From the NCBI GenBank assembly GCA_002408385.1, contig DHSB01000080.1, positions 740 to 39,300 of the forward strand: 38,561 nt of DNA, in the 5' to 3' direction. The notes below the pieces were generated by a model. It made no database searches and was not told the origin of the DNA. It saw only the letters and a program-made list of their open reading frames with translations. How positions within the stretch are numbered: the first letter of the stretch is position 1; every line of letters begins with the position of its first letter. Below are positions 1 to 8,431 of the stretch, in pieces. The stretch is from Myxococcales bacterium UBA5297 (GTDB taxonomy: Bacteria > Myxococcota > Myxococcia > Myxococcales > UBA5297). The translations under genes were made by a program, and so were the position numbers.

Positions 1-1
1 G

Positions 2-499
2 CTGCAGGCGAGCGAGCACGAGGCCGTCGAGGCGCGCGACGCCGAGGCCGAACGGGCCCGCCTCGCGGTCGCCGAGTCGATGACCACGACCGCGCGCGCG
101 AGCGAGATGGCGAGCGCGCTCGAGCTGGCCACCGCGCGGGTTCAAAGGTTGGAGGGCGAGCTCGCCACGGTCACCGCGCTCGAGCGGGCCGCACGCGAGC
201 GCGCCGAGCAGGCCGAAGCCGCGCTCGCCGAGCGCGAGCCGGCCGCTCCGCCGGCCGCCGATCTGCGCGAGAGCCTCGAGTCGGCCGAGCGGCGCGCGCG
301 CGAGGCCGAGGAGGCGTGGGAGGCGGCCGAGAGGGCGCTCGAGGAGGCCCGGGCCCGAATCCAGGACCTCGACGAGGAGGCTCAGGTGCTCGAGGCGAGC
401 CTGGCCGAGGTCGAGGGCGTGGTGGAGGCTCAGGCGGGCGAGCTCGCCCAACTCCGCGCAGACCCGCCGCACGCCGCGGCCTCCGGCGACAAGACTTAG
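2..499 (+). CDS. C-terminal part of an Ala/Glu/Arg-rich coiled-coil protein (5' end outside window)
   Basis: The reading frame is open from base 2 to the stop at 499 and has no convincing start inside the window, so this is the tail of a longer gene. An ATG at 80 is in frame but sits in uninterrupted coiled-coil sequence. The visible 165 residues are almost wholly Ala, Glu, Arg and Leu in a heptad-like pattern, broken by a short Pro/Ala stretch (AAPPAAD), and end in a polar tail (AASGDKT). This composition is typical of a long alpha-helical coiled coil used for scaffolding or dimerisation. No catalytic domain is visible and the N-terminal part that would identify the protein is missing. Function is not assigned. 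Coding bias agrees with the neighbouring genes. Confidence 0.7.
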   Translation: MQASEHEAVEARDAEAERARLAVAESMTTTARASEMASALELATARVQRLEGELATVTALERAARERAEQAEAALAEREPAAPPAADLRESLESAERRAREAEEAWEAAERALEEARARIQDLDEEAQVLEASLAEVEGVVEAQAGELAQLRADPPHAAASGDKT

Positions 500-509
500 C
501 GCCGCGCCC

Positions 510-532
510 GCGAGCCGCCCGGCGCGGCTCGC
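510..532 (+). terminator. GC-rich hairpin after the coiled-coil gene
   Basis: A perfect 8-bp stem (GCGAGCCG / CGGCTCGC) with a 7-nt loop begins 11 bases after the stop codon. It is followed by CGGGTCGGTTTCG, not a proper T-run, so it is a weak candidate for an intrinsic terminator. Confidence 0.35.
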
Positions 533-621
533 CGGGTCGGTTTCGCAAGATCTGCTGAGCTTCGGGTACTTTCAGGCCCGGAGCTGGTTTCCGAGTTCTG
601 GACCCCAAGGCTCTTTGGCCG

Positions 622-2907
622 GTGGCGATGCGATCGATCCGCTTCTATCTCCTCGGTGCCCTCGCGGCAGGCTTCGTCGTGGCCTGGCTGGTCCTCGGGA
701 GCGGCGACCGGACGGCTGCTCTTCCGGCTGTCGCCGCAACGCCGGACGCGGGCACGAGCGCTCGCGCGCGTGGGGGAAGCTCGGACGAGCGGCTCTCGGC
801 CCGCTCGGCCAGGCGCAGCGCGCTCTCGGGCGTGGTCACCGACGCTGCGGCCAAGCGGGTCGCGGGGGCGAGCGTCGCCGTCCAAGGGCCTATCCGCCTC
901 GAGAGCCGGACGACCCGGGACGGGCGCTTCTCGTTCGAGCGGATGCAGGCGGGCGACTACGTCGTCTTCGCGTCCGAGGGACTGCGGGCCAGCGAGCCTC
1001 TCGGTCCCATCCCCCTGGGCGCAGGCGAGGAGCTGCGCGATCTGACGCTCGTCCTCGACGCGGGCGCCGCTCTTTCGGGCACCGTGCGCTCGCTCCCCGA
1101 TGGCGCGCCCGTCCCCGGGGCCCGAGTGACCGCGGGCGCGGTTGCGACCCAGGCCGACGAACGCGGGGACTATCGGCTGGTGGGCTTGCCGTTCGGAGCG
1201 GTCGAGGTCGCCGCGAGCGCCGAGGGTTTTCTCCCGCGCACCTCCGCCGTCGATCTCGCGCAAGGGCGCGAGCGCAGCGGCGCGGACATCCATCTCGAGC
1301 GGGGCGCGCGGGTGCGCGGCGTGGTGCGCGCCGCAGGCCTGCCGGTCGGCGGGGTGCAGGTGCTCGCGGCCCGCTACGGCTTCGGCGCGAGGCTCTCCGA
1401 TCTCACCTCGCTCGGCTACACCGACGGCGAGGGGCGCTACGACGGCTCGGCTCCGCCCGGGCGCGTCGAGCTCGTCGCCCGCGGCGGTGGGTGGGCCGAG
1501 TCGCGCAGCAGCGAGCTCGAGCTCGTCGCCGGCGAAGAGAAGGTGGTCGATCTCGAGCTCGGCGAGGGCGGCGCGCTCTTCGGCGCGGTGCGCGACGCGG
1601 CGGGAGCCGGGGTCTCGAGCTGCCGGGTGCAGGCCTTCGACTCGGCGCACGGTCGGGTCGTCGGCAGCTCGCTCACCGGTCCGGACGGCGGGTACTGGAT
1701 AGCGGCCCTGCCGCGCGCGGTTTACGTCGCGGTCGCCGTCTGCGCTTCGGGGCGCGCCGAGGCGAGCGGCATCGCGATCGGCGACGGGGACGAGGTGCGA
1801 GCCGACCTGGCGATGGGCGGCGGCTCGCTCGCGGGGACGGTCGTCAATTTGGCGGGCGAGCCTGTCGTCGGCGCGCTCATCTCGGTCAAGCTCGACGGAA
1901 GCGCCGCGCCCGCGACGCTGGCCGCCCGAAGCGGCGCCGGGGGAAGGTTCGAGTGCTCTGGGCTCAGCGGCGAGCGCTTCACCGTGGTCGCCGCGGCCGC
2001 GAGGGGCGAGACGGAGGCCGAGCGCTCGGGCGTTGCCGCGGGAACCGTCGATCTCGTCTTGCGGCTCGGGTCGGGCGAGCTGCTGGGGCTCGTCGTCGGA
2101 GACCGCGGTGCGCCGGTCCCGGATTTCACCGTCTACGCCGAGCCCGAACAGATCGAACAGGGGCGCGCGCGCTCGCAGCGATTCCTCGCGCCGTCCGGGG
2201 AGTTTCGGCTCGCCGTCGAGCCCGGGCGCTATGGCGTGAAGGTCGGCGCTCCCGGCTACGCGGCCGCGAGCGTCGCAAACGTCCTCGTCCCGGCCGTCGG
2301 AAGCTCGCAGCGGGTGAAAGTGGCGCTGACGCGCGGCTACGAGGTGACGGGGAAGGTCGTCGACAACCAAGGCCAGCCGGTTCCTGGCGCCGCCGTCGCC
2401 ACCAATCCGAGCATGCTCTGGGCTTTCGGGCGCGCCGCCGCGGTGCCGAGCGGCAGCTACACGACCACAGACGCCGCGGGCGCTTTCCGGCTCACGGGCG
2501 TGCCGCCGGGCGACCACGGCTATCTCATCGCCCACAAGGACGGCTATCGGCAGCAGGGCAGGCGCATCTCGGTTCCGCGCGACGCGACGGGAACGGTGCT
2601 CGTGCTCACCCCGAGCGAGCGGCAACCGGAGGCCGAGCGCGAATTCGCCGGCGTGGGGATGAGCTTGAGCGCGCGCCAGGGGCAGGTCCTCGTGGTCGAG
2701 GTCTTCGAGGCCGGGCCGGCTCGGGCCGCCGGCATCCGCCGCGGCGACGAGATAGTGCGAGTCGATGGAATGCCGGTCGGCTCGCTGCCGCTGGAGGCGG
2801 TCGTCCACAGCATCCGCGGGCTCGTCGGGACCACCGTCAGCCTGCTCGTCAGGCGTGAGGGGCGCGACTTCTTGGTGGCGGTGCCGAGGATGTCGATCAA
2901 GTTCTAG
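622..2907 (+). CDS. Membrane-anchored protein with carboxypeptidase-regulatory-like repeats and a C-terminal PDZ domain
   Basis: A 761-residue protein. Residues about 5-25 form one hydrophobic segment (signal anchor or uncleaved signal). From about residue 65 to 650 there is a run of repeated beta-sandwich modules with the signature of CarboxypepD-regulatory/CNA-B folds: G-x-V-x-D-A-x-G-x-P-V-x-G-A-x-V, then a G-x-Y/F element. The last about 90 residues form a PDZ domain (VFEAGPARAAGIRRGDEIV at about 690-710). No peptidase catalytic domain is present, so a structural or scaffolding role at the cell surface or periplasm is inferred. Start is GTG 622 or ATG 628; neither has a strong ribosome binding site. 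Such proteins are abundant in Myxococcota. It stands alone; the next 800 bases hold the repeat array. Confidence 0.85.
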   Translation: MAMRSIRFYLLGALAAGFVVAWLVLGSGDRTAALPAVAATPDAGTSARARGGSSDERLSARSARRSALSGVVTDAAAKRVAGASVAVQGPIRLESRTTRDGRFSFERMQAGDYVVFASEGLRASEPLGPIPLGAGEELRDLTLVLDAGAALSGTVRSLPDGAPVPGARVTAGAVATQADERGDYRLVGLPFGAVEVAASAEGFLPRTSAVDLAQGRERSGADIHLERGARVRGVVRAAGLPVGGVQVLAARYGFGARLSDLTSLGYTDGEGRYDGSAPPGRVELVARGGGWAESRSSELELVAGEEKVVDLELGEGGALFGAVRDAAGAGVSSCRVQAFDSAHGRVVGSSLTGPDGGYWIAALPRAVYVAVAVCASGRAEASGIAIGDGDEVRADLAMGGGSLAGTVVNLAGEPVVGALISVKLDGSAAPATLAARSGAGGRFECSGLSGERFTVVAAAARGETEAERSGVAAGTVDLVLRLGSGELLGLVVGDRGAPVPDFTVYAEPEQIEQGRARSQRFLAPSGEFRLAVEPGRYGVKVGAPGYAAASVANVLVPAVGSSQRVKVALTRGYEVTGKVVDNQGQPVPGAAVATNPSMLWAFGRAAAVPSGSYTTTDAAGAFRLTGVPPGDHGYLIAHKDGYRQQGRRISVPRDATGTVLVLTPSERQPEAEREFAGVGMSLSARQGQVLVVEVFEAGPARAAGIRRGDEIVRVDGMPVGSLPLEAVVHSIRGLVGTTVSLLVRREGRDFLVAVPRMSIKF

Positions 2908-3700
2908 GCGGCGTCCGTCGGGGCCGGTCCCTCGGAAGAGATCCACGCGCGCGACACCACGCCGTTGCTCGGCGAGACGGCATCGATCGCACTGGCAAGC
3001 ACGACGCGGACTCTGGCTGCTGGCAGGGCCGATCATCCGGAACGCAAATCGAGACTGAAGCGGTCCGACTACGGCCCTCGCTGCCCGCCGGTCGCCCCTT
3101 GGCGCGTCTCGAGCCGTTGTCGTGGCACGACAACAGGTATCTCCGCTGGAACGAGGCGCTGTCGGGCACGACAACGCCTCTGGACACTGGAGCGACGTGC
3201 TGTCGGGCCACGACGACGCCTCTGGACACCGGAACGAGGTGCTGTCGTGTCACGACAACGGCTCGGGACAGCGGAACGAGGTGCTGTCGTGCGACGACAA
3301 CGGCTCTGGACGCGCCAGAGGGCCTCGAGCGCGGCGCGACAGGGCACAATGCCCGCCCAAACGGGGCGTCCAGCGGTGCCCCGGAAACGTCGAGCTCCCC
3401 GACTGCGCCTTTCCACGCTCCCGGTCACTCCGAGGCTCGGCGCCATTCTGTCCGGTGATGGGAACGCTTCGACCATTTCGCCCTCCGCTCATCGCGCGAG
3501 AGTTGGACGATGCGACCAAAGCTCGAGAGCGTCGAAGGCGAGGGCGCCCGGAGGCCCGAAGCGCGCCGCGGCAGCAACCCGGCGCATGCAGCTTGCTGTC
3601 GGCAGCCCGTCGCGAGGGGCTTCGCGCCGCGGCTCGACGGGGCGTAAAGGCTGCTCCGACGCAATGCGGATGACATGATGCTCGCGGGCTTGCGTTTCCC
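2908..3700. other. Gene-free stretch containing the palindromic repeat array
   Basis: About 790 bases between the PDZ-protein stop and the zinc-ribbon gene. Open frames occur on both strands, but none has a ribosome binding site, a recognisable domain or the local codon bias. The only structure I can support is the tandem repeat array at 3107-3313. Confidence 0.6.
3107..3313. repeat. Tandem array of five 41-42-nt units, each with a palindromic core
   Basis: Units begin at about 3107, then at 3148, 3189, 3231 and 3273 (spacing 41, 42 and 42). Each starts with a GGAACGAGG-like box (the first unit is diverged there), then a palindrome, then a GGCTCTGGACA-like box. The core of the first unit, 3116-3134, is the perfect palindrome GTTGTCGTGGCACGACAAC with one central base. 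The fourth unit holds TGTCGTGTCACGACA (3243-3257). The others keep TGTCG...CGAC with one to three changes. Because one unit is 41 nt, no single reading frame runs through all units as an exact peptide repeat, which argues for a DNA or RNA role. There are no unique spacers, so it is not CRISPR. Confidence 0.85.
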
Positions 3701-3701
3701 T

Positions 3702-3706
3702 GGAGG
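3702..3706 (+). promoter_or_regulatory. Ribosome binding site supporting a CTG start at 3713
   Basis: GGAGG lies six bases upstream of the CTG at 3713. In that frame there is no ATG, GTG or TTG between the upstream stop (TGA at 3671-3673) and the first zinc-ribbon cysteine codon at 3737, so this site decides the start. Confidence 0.55.
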
Positions 3707-3712
3707 TCACCA

Positions 3713-4078
3713 CTGCTTCGGCTTCTCTCACCGGTTTGTCGCGACTGCGGCAAGACAAGCGACGAGGCCCGGCTCGAGCAGTTCCTCGATTTCCAGCTCT
3801 GCCCGGCGTGCATCCGAGAGCGGGAGCGTGCGGTCTTCGCCGCGCTGCCGGGCCGCAGCCGCTCCTCGTCGCGTCCGCAGGCGGAGGCCGCCGCGCCGGA
3901 GCCTCCCGTGGCCGCCCATGGGAAAGCCAAGCGTTCCGGCAAAGCGGAGGCCCAGCCGAGCAGGACTCCGCGCGTCCGGAGCCCGACTACGAAGGCGGCG
4001 ACGAAGCCGGCCGGCTCGAAGAGCCCGAAGGGGAGCCGGAAGACCGCCAAAGCTACAAAGAGGCCGCGAAGACGTTAG
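3713..4078 (+). CDS. Small zinc-ribbon protein with a long Lys/Arg/Ala/Pro tail, apparent CTG start
   Basis: The frame 3713-4078 encodes 121 residues. Near the N-terminus are two Cys pairs, CRDC (codons from 3737) and CPAC, separated by the acidic stretch DEARLEQFLDFQL: a treble-clef or zinc-ribbon pattern (CxxC-x22-25-CxxC). After RERERAVFAALPGR the protein becomes a disordered, strongly basic tail rich in Lys, Arg, Ser, Thr, Ala and Pro, ending KRPRRR. Third codon positions are G/C-rich as in neighbouring genes, and alternative frames give no sensible protein. No ATG/GTG/TTG start exists in frame, but CTG 3713 has GGAGG at the right spacing. The tail resembles histone H1-like or ribosome/nucleic-acid binding tails. 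Function is not known; nucleic-acid binding is inferred. Confidence 0.65.
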   Translation: MLRLLSPVCRDCGKTSDEARLEQFLDFQLCPACIRERERAVFAALPGRSRSSSRPQAEAAAPEPPVAAHGKAKRSGKAEAQPSRTPRVRSPTTKAATKPAGSKSPKGSRKTAKATKRPRRR

Positions 4079-4230
4079 CCAGGCGGCCGAGTCCGCCGAT
4101 TGCTCGATGCTCCGGCTGCGAATCTGCAATCGGAGTCCGAATGTCGCGGGGTGACGAGGCCAGCCCTCGTTGCCAAGGTCTCGGGCTAAGGTGCCGAAGA
4201 GCCCCTGTTTCCCCAGCGAGGTTTGACGCC

Positions 4231-5394
4231 ATGACCCGATTCATCAGCGAGATGTCGTACCCCACGACGATCCTCCTGGGCCCCGGCGCGGTGGCTCGGC
4301 TCGGTCCCCAGTGCAAACACCTCAGGTTCGACAGGCCGCTGGTCATCACGGACAAGGGGATCGTCGAGTCCGGTGTCGTCGAGCGCGTCGTCGAGCTCCT
4401 CAAGGCAGAGGGGCTTCAGCCCGGCCTCTTCGACGGGGTCGTCGCCAACCCGAGCGAAAAGGACGTCGACGCGGCGGTCGAGGCCCAGCTCGCCCACGGC
4501 AGCGACTCCATCGTCGCGGTCGGCGGCGGCAGCGTCATCGACACCGCCAAGCTCGTCCGGCTGATGGTGACGCACGAGCCGCCGCTCGCACGCTATGGAG
4601 TCGAAGGCGACGGCGGGCTGCTCATCACCGGCAAGGTCTCGCCGATGATCGCCGTGCCCAGCTCGGCGGGCGCCGGCTCGGAGGTCTCGCGGTTCGCGGC
4701 GGTGCTCATCGAAGAGACGGGCCGCAAGGTGCTGATTGGCGCCCCTTCGCTCATGCCCGATGTCGCCATCTGCGACCCGGAGCTGACCGTCGGCCTGCCT
4801 CCCGGCCCCACGGCCTGGTCCGGCATGGTTGCCTTCTCCCATTGCATCGAGTCTTTCTGCGCGGCCGGGCTGCACCCGCTCGCCGACGCGCTCGCTATCG
4901 ACGGCATCGCGCGGTGTGCGCGGTCGCTCGTCAAGACCGTCGAGGAGCCGGCGAACATCGGCGCCCGCACCGAGATGATGATCGCCGCCATCGAGGGCGC
5001 GGCCGCCTCCGAGAAAGGCCTGGGCGCCTGCAACGCGCTGGCGAACGCCGTCTCGGCGGTCGCGGGCGTCCGGCACGGGCTCGCGACCGCTATCTGCCTG
5101 GGGCCGGTGCTCGAGCTCAATCGCCCGGCGATAGGCGGCCGGCTCGCGAAGATGGCGCTCGCGCTCGGCGAGAGCGTCGGCGCGTCGCAGGAGTCTCTGG
5201 CCGCGGCGGCCGTCGACCGCGTCCTGCGGCTTACCCGCGAGGCGAACATCCCGTCGGGGCTCAAGGAAGCCGGAATTCTCGAGGAGCAGCTCGCGGGCAT
5301 CGCCGAGAAGGCGTCCCGGGACGCCTCGCTCGCGACCAATCCGCGCGAGCTGAGCGGCGAGGACATGCTGGTGCTCGTCCGCGACGCGTTCTGA
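4231..5394 (+). CDS. Iron-containing (type III) alcohol dehydrogenase family protein with altered metal ligands
   Basis: 387 residues, normal length for the family. The N-terminal Rossmann-like half has the NAD(P)-binding motif VAVGGGSVIDTAK (about residue 93) and the PSSAGAGSEVS motif (about 145). The all-helical C-terminal half normally carries Asp, His, His, His metal ligands. Aligned by eye to E. coli FucO, the usual DALTHAIE is VAFSHCIE here (Asp to Val), and the second-ligand position in NALANAVSAV appears to be Asn instead of His; the final HG (GVRHGLA) is present. Two of four ligands therefore seem lost, so either metal binding differs or the enzyme is non-canonical. Start ATG 4231 matches family N-termini (SYPTTILLGPGAV); an in-frame upstream extension overlaps the zinc-ribbon gene and is not believed. 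Confidence 0.85.
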   Translation: MTRFISEMSYPTTILLGPGAVARLGPQCKHLRFDRPLVITDKGIVESGVVERVVELLKAEGLQPGLFDGVVANPSEKDVDAAVEAQLAHGSDSIVAVGGGSVIDTAKLVRLMVTHEPPLARYGVEGDGGLLITGKVSPMIAVPSSAGAGSEVSRFAAVLIEETGRKVLIGAPSLMPDVAICDPELTVGLPPGPTAWSGMVAFSHCIESFCAAGLHPLADALAIDGIARCARSLVKTVEEPANIGARTEMMIAAIEGAAASEKGLGACNALANAVSAVAGVRHGLATAICLGPVLELNRPAIGGRLAKMALALGESVGASQESLAAAAVDRVLRLTREANIPSGLKEAGILEEQLAGIAEKASRDASLATNPRELSGEDMLVLVRDAF

Positions 5395-5434
5395 AGATCC
5401 GTCGAGAAATCCTCTTCGACTCCGTCCGCCTCCG

Positions 5435-5491
5435 CTCACCCTGAGCGCAGCTCCCGACGCGCCAGCGCCGGGAGCCGAGTCGAAGGGCCCC
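5435..5491 (+). repeat. Dispersed hairpin repeat, copy 1
   Basis: A 57-base element starting CTCACCCTGAGCG and ending GTCGAAGGGCCCC, with an internal stem CTCCCG / CGGGAG around ACGCGCCAGCGC. It matches the reverse complement of 28365-28422 at 50 of 57 positions counted by hand. It lies between convergent genes, where a hairpin could also serve as terminator. Downstream, about 5532-5551, a second small stem (CCTCTCGA / TCGAGG) follows. Confidence 0.75.
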
Positions 5492-5611
5492 GCGACTCCG
5501 CCTCTCTCGCTAACCGCGAGGCAACGCTCAGGCCTCTCGACTTCGCTCGAGGTGACCCGAGGGGGGCGAGCCGAGGTGAGGGGGATGTTTGCGACAGACC
5601 TCGAGCCCGGC

Positions 5612-7309
5612 CTAGCCGCGCGGTGGACGCTGGTAGACCACCACCTGCGGGGTCTCGTCCAGGTACAGCCCGTGGACCGGCGTCTGCGTCCCGTAGCTGT
5701 TCCAGATCTGCATCTCCACGTCGCGAAACTCGGGCATGTACTGGTAGGCGGCCAGCACCGAGTCCTGCGGCGAGCCGGCGTACTGGATGTCGTCGCGAAG
5801 CATCTTCGCCTTCTTGTAGGCGAGGAAAGAGTCCCAGTTGACCTCGTGGAAGAAGACGCGCGCGTTGCGGGGCGCGTGCTCGTTGATCCACGGCAGCACG
5901 CCGGTGACGTTGTTCGACCAGTATTGGCGGTGCATCCCCAAGGTCGCCGCCCCCGCGTGACCGCCCGCCAGCTCGTTGTAGAAGCTGGTGCCGTAGGGAT
6001 GGTTCTGGACCAGCCCGAGCAGCCCCGGCAACAGCACGATGCCGGCGAGCCCAGGGAAGGCCGCGCGGCGCGCCGCGGGCAGCAGCCCCTCGGTCGTCCC
6101 CACGACCTGCTCGAGCGCGCGCGCCGCGAGGATCGCCAGGAAGGGCATCGCCGGCATCCAGTGCTTGACCCCGCCGAAGATCGGCACGAAGGGCATCGAG
6201 AAAACCACCAGCGAGGCGAAGGCGTTTCCCAGCAGCAGCAGCGAGTCGGTGTCGAGCGGCGAGACGAAGCGCTGCAGCGGCCGATGGATCCAGGTGCCGG
6301 CAAAGCGCGCTATCTCGCGCAACGAGCCGCACGCCATCAGCAGGAACAGGGCGATGGGCACGGTGAGCGCCGAGACCACGAAGGCATAGCCGACCGGGAA
6401 GGGCGCCTCGACGAGCAGCGTGCCGAGGTACTCCCACGGGTAGTTGATGTGCTTGCCGTGGAAGTTGGCGTACCAGACGAACCGCTCGATGGGCTTGTGC
6501 CACAGGTAGGGCCAGTGCAGGTAGAAGAGGGCCGGCCCTATCGTCGCCATCGCCCAGAACGGAGCGAGCGCCTTGGCGAGCCCGCGCCCGCGGCCCTCGC
6601 GCCAGGCCTTGGGCGCCTCGGCCAGCAGGAAGTGGATGAGCAGCACTCCGGGGATGATCCAAGAGTTGTGCTTGACCGCGAGCGCGACCCCGTAGGCGAC
6701 CCCGGTCCACAGCGCCCAGCGACGGTTCGAGAGCGCGCGCCAGTAGCAGTAGACGACGAGCAGCCAGGCCCAGACCATCGGCATGTCGAAGCAGGCCAGG
6801 TGCCCGTGGAAGAAGTTGCGCGGGGTGAGCCAGAAGGCCGCCGCGGCGAAGAACCCGCCGCGGCGCGAGACGAGCCGCGCGCCCAGCAGAAAGATGAGCG
6901 CCGAGATGAAGCCGGAGACCGCCCAGGCCGGCAGGCGGTAGCCGGCCGCGTCGCGCAGCCACCCCAGCTTCTCGGTGAAGAGCAGGTGCGAGAGCCCGAA
7001 GAGCGACTTCATCAGCACCGGGTGCTCGTGGTTGTACTCGAAGCGCCGGACGATGGCCGCGTCCTTGAAAGCGTCGAGCGGCTGCCCGCGCTTGAGCGCC
7101 TCCCAGAGATCGACGTACCAGCCGGCGTAGTCGTGGCCGGCGCGGAAGTAGTAGCCCTCGTCGCGTGGAAAACCGACGCTCGACTCGGTCAGGGCGAGCG
7201 CGGCGAAGGTGACCAGCGCGAGACCGAGCGCTATCCACAGGTCGCCGCGGCGCGGCGCGCGCGGATCGAGCGGCTCGGGGGCGCGGGCGGGGGCAGGGGT
7301 TTGGCTCAT
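5612..7309 (-). CDS. Family 39-type (ArnT/PMT-like) integral membrane glycosyltransferase
   Basis: 565 residues with about ten to twelve hydrophobic segments. After the first membrane segment comes FPRDEGYYF (acidic pair at residues 50-51), the hallmark loop of GT39/GT83 lipid-phosphate-dependent glycosyltransferases, whose Asp acts in catalysis. A second family feature, EYNHEHPVLMKSLFG at about 90-105, is the loop that binds lipid-linked sugar. A soluble C-terminal stretch (about 450-565) probably lies in the periplasm. Known family members move a sugar from polyprenyl phosphate to lipid A or protein; the acceptor here is unknown. The ATG overlaps the stop of the upstream gene (7306-8364) by 4 bases, so they are translationally coupled. 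It converges on the dehydrogenase gene. Confidence 0.88.
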   Translation of the reverse strand: MSQTPAPARAPEPLDPRAPRRGDLWIALGLALVTFAALALTESSVGFPRDEGYYFRAGHDYAGWYVDLWEALKRGQPLDAFKDAAIVRRFEYNHEHPVLMKSLFGLSHLLFTEKLGWLRDAAGYRLPAWAVSGFISALIFLLGARLVSRRGGFFAAAAFWLTPRNFFHGHLACFDMPMVWAWLLVVYCYWRALSNRRWALWTGVAYGVALAVKHNSWIIPGVLLIHFLLAEAPKAWREGRGRGLAKALAPFWAMATIGPALFYLHWPYLWHKPIERFVWYANFHGKHINYPWEYLGTLLVEAPFPVGYAFVVSALTVPIALFLLMACGSLREIARFAGTWIHRPLQRFVSPLDTDSLLLLGNAFASLVVFSMPFVPIFGGVKHWMPAMPFLAILAARALEQVVGTTEGLLPAARRAAFPGLAGIVLLPGLLGLVQNHPYGTSFYNELAGGHAGAATLGMHRQYWSNNVTGVLPWINEHAPRNARVFFHEVNWDSFLAYKKAKMLRDDIQYAGSPQDSVLAAYQYMPEFRDVEMQIWNSYGTQTPVHGLYLDETPQVVVYQRPPRG

Positions 7310-8364
7310 GGATAGACCCCCGCGTCGAAGCAGAAGTGGCGCATCGACGCATCGGGCGTCGAGACCTCGAAGCTGACCTTGTGCCTGCCGCCGGCAAACC
7401 TCTCGGTGCCCACGGTGCTGCGCCGCTCGCCCGGCTCGCCGGGCGGAACCACGAGGCTCGTGACCAGCTCGCCGTCAACCTTCACCGCGAGCGTGACCGG
7501 CTGGTAGCGCTCGGTGCGGAAGGCGATCTGTCCCACGATGCCGGCGAGGACCCGCAGCTCCTTGCCCAGCGGCACGCCGGTGTACTCGACGACGAGCGGC
7601 TCGGTGCCCACCGGGTGTGCCCAGAGGCAGCGGTAGGGCTTGAAGGCGATCTCCTTGATCTCGGCGCCGACGTTCAACCAGCCCGCCCGCTTGCACGGAT
7701 GGCGCTCTCCAGACCTCGGGCAGAGCTCCTCGCTGCCGTCGGCGCGGCGGATGAACACGCGGGCCTGGGCCACCTCGCTGGTGAAGTCGAACGAGGGCGT
7801 CTCGACCGCGGAGCTCTCGAAGAGCGCCAGCGAGAGCTTCCCGAAGCGGGTCGGCTCGCCGGCGCGGCGGAACTTCATCGCTTCCAGGCGCTCGAAGGTC
7901 TCCTCGCGATCCGAGCGGGGAAGCTCGGGGGCGCTGAGGACGAAGAGACGGTGAAAGGCCGCGAGGTCCTCGCGGGTCGGGTCGCGGCCGAAGTTGAGGA
8001 CCGGGATGCCCTTGACGTAGAGCCGCGCGCGCTCGGCCCAGTGGGGGTCGAGCAGGACGGCGTCGCCCCGTGATGCCTGCGAAGCGAGGGACTCGGCGAG
8101 CTGCTGGTAGTCGGCCTCTGAGGGAAGGGTCGAGGGCAGGCAAAAATAGAAGAGGAGGGAGAGCAGCGCTGCCCCGATGACCAGCGCGGCCTGGGCGCGC
8201 AGAAGCCACGTGCGCGTCAGGCGCCAGCGCGGATCCTGAGCGAGGACCGGCTCGCCGGCCGAAAGCGGCTCGACCGCGGGGGCCGGCTCGACCGCGGGGG
8301 CCGGCTCGACCGCAGGAGAAGACTGATCTGACAGGGGCTCTGCTGAGTGCGTCTTTGACAACAC
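7306..8364 (-). CDS. Single-pass membrane protein of unknown function, coupled to the GT39 gene
   Basis: About 352 residues. The N-terminus is a low-complexity Pro/Ala/Val/Glu stretch encoded by 18-nt repeats (8267-8316, nearly three copies), followed by one membrane segment (ALVIGAALLSLLFYFCLP) and a large extracytoplasmic domain. That domain starts with DYQQLAESLASQASRGDAV and LLDPHWAERARLYVKGIPVL, as in the soluble parts of GT39-like enzymes, then becomes beta-rich. It has four clustered Cys (ELCPRSGERHPCK, YRCLWAH, HFCFD) that could form disulfides. The start is uncertain: TTG 8376, GTG 8364 and TTG 8361 are all in frame and none has a strong ribosome binding site. The four-base overlap with the glycosyltransferase implies a joint role, perhaps an accessory or acceptor-recognition subunit. 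No family name is assigned. Confidence 0.75.
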   Translation of the reverse strand: MLSKTHSAEPLSDQSSPAVEPAPAVEPAPAVEPLSAGEPVLAQDPRWRLTRTWLLRAQAALVIGAALLSLLFYFCLPSTLPSEADYQQLAESLASQASRGDAVLLDPHWAERARLYVKGIPVLNFGRDPTREDLAAFHRLFVLSAPELPRSDREETFERLEAMKFRRAGEPTRFGKLSLALFESSAVETPSFDFTSEVAQARVFIRRADGSEELCPRSGERHPCKRAGWLNVGAEIKEIAFKPYRCLWAHPVGTEPLVVEYTGVPLGKELRVLAGIVGQIAFRTERYQPVTLAVKVDGELVTSLVVPPGEPGERRSTVGTERFAGGRHKVSFEVSTPDASMRHFCFDAGVYP

Positions 8365-8431
8365 GGTACCGTCCAAAGGCGCAGAATCAGGCCCGGAATA
8401 CGCTGTAGAGTCAAGCGCCGAGCGCCCCCAT

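Noticed and set aside
3107..3313. CRISPR array or coding repeat
   Set aside because: The units follow one another directly without unique spacers, and a 41-nt unit shifts the frame. No cas genes are near.
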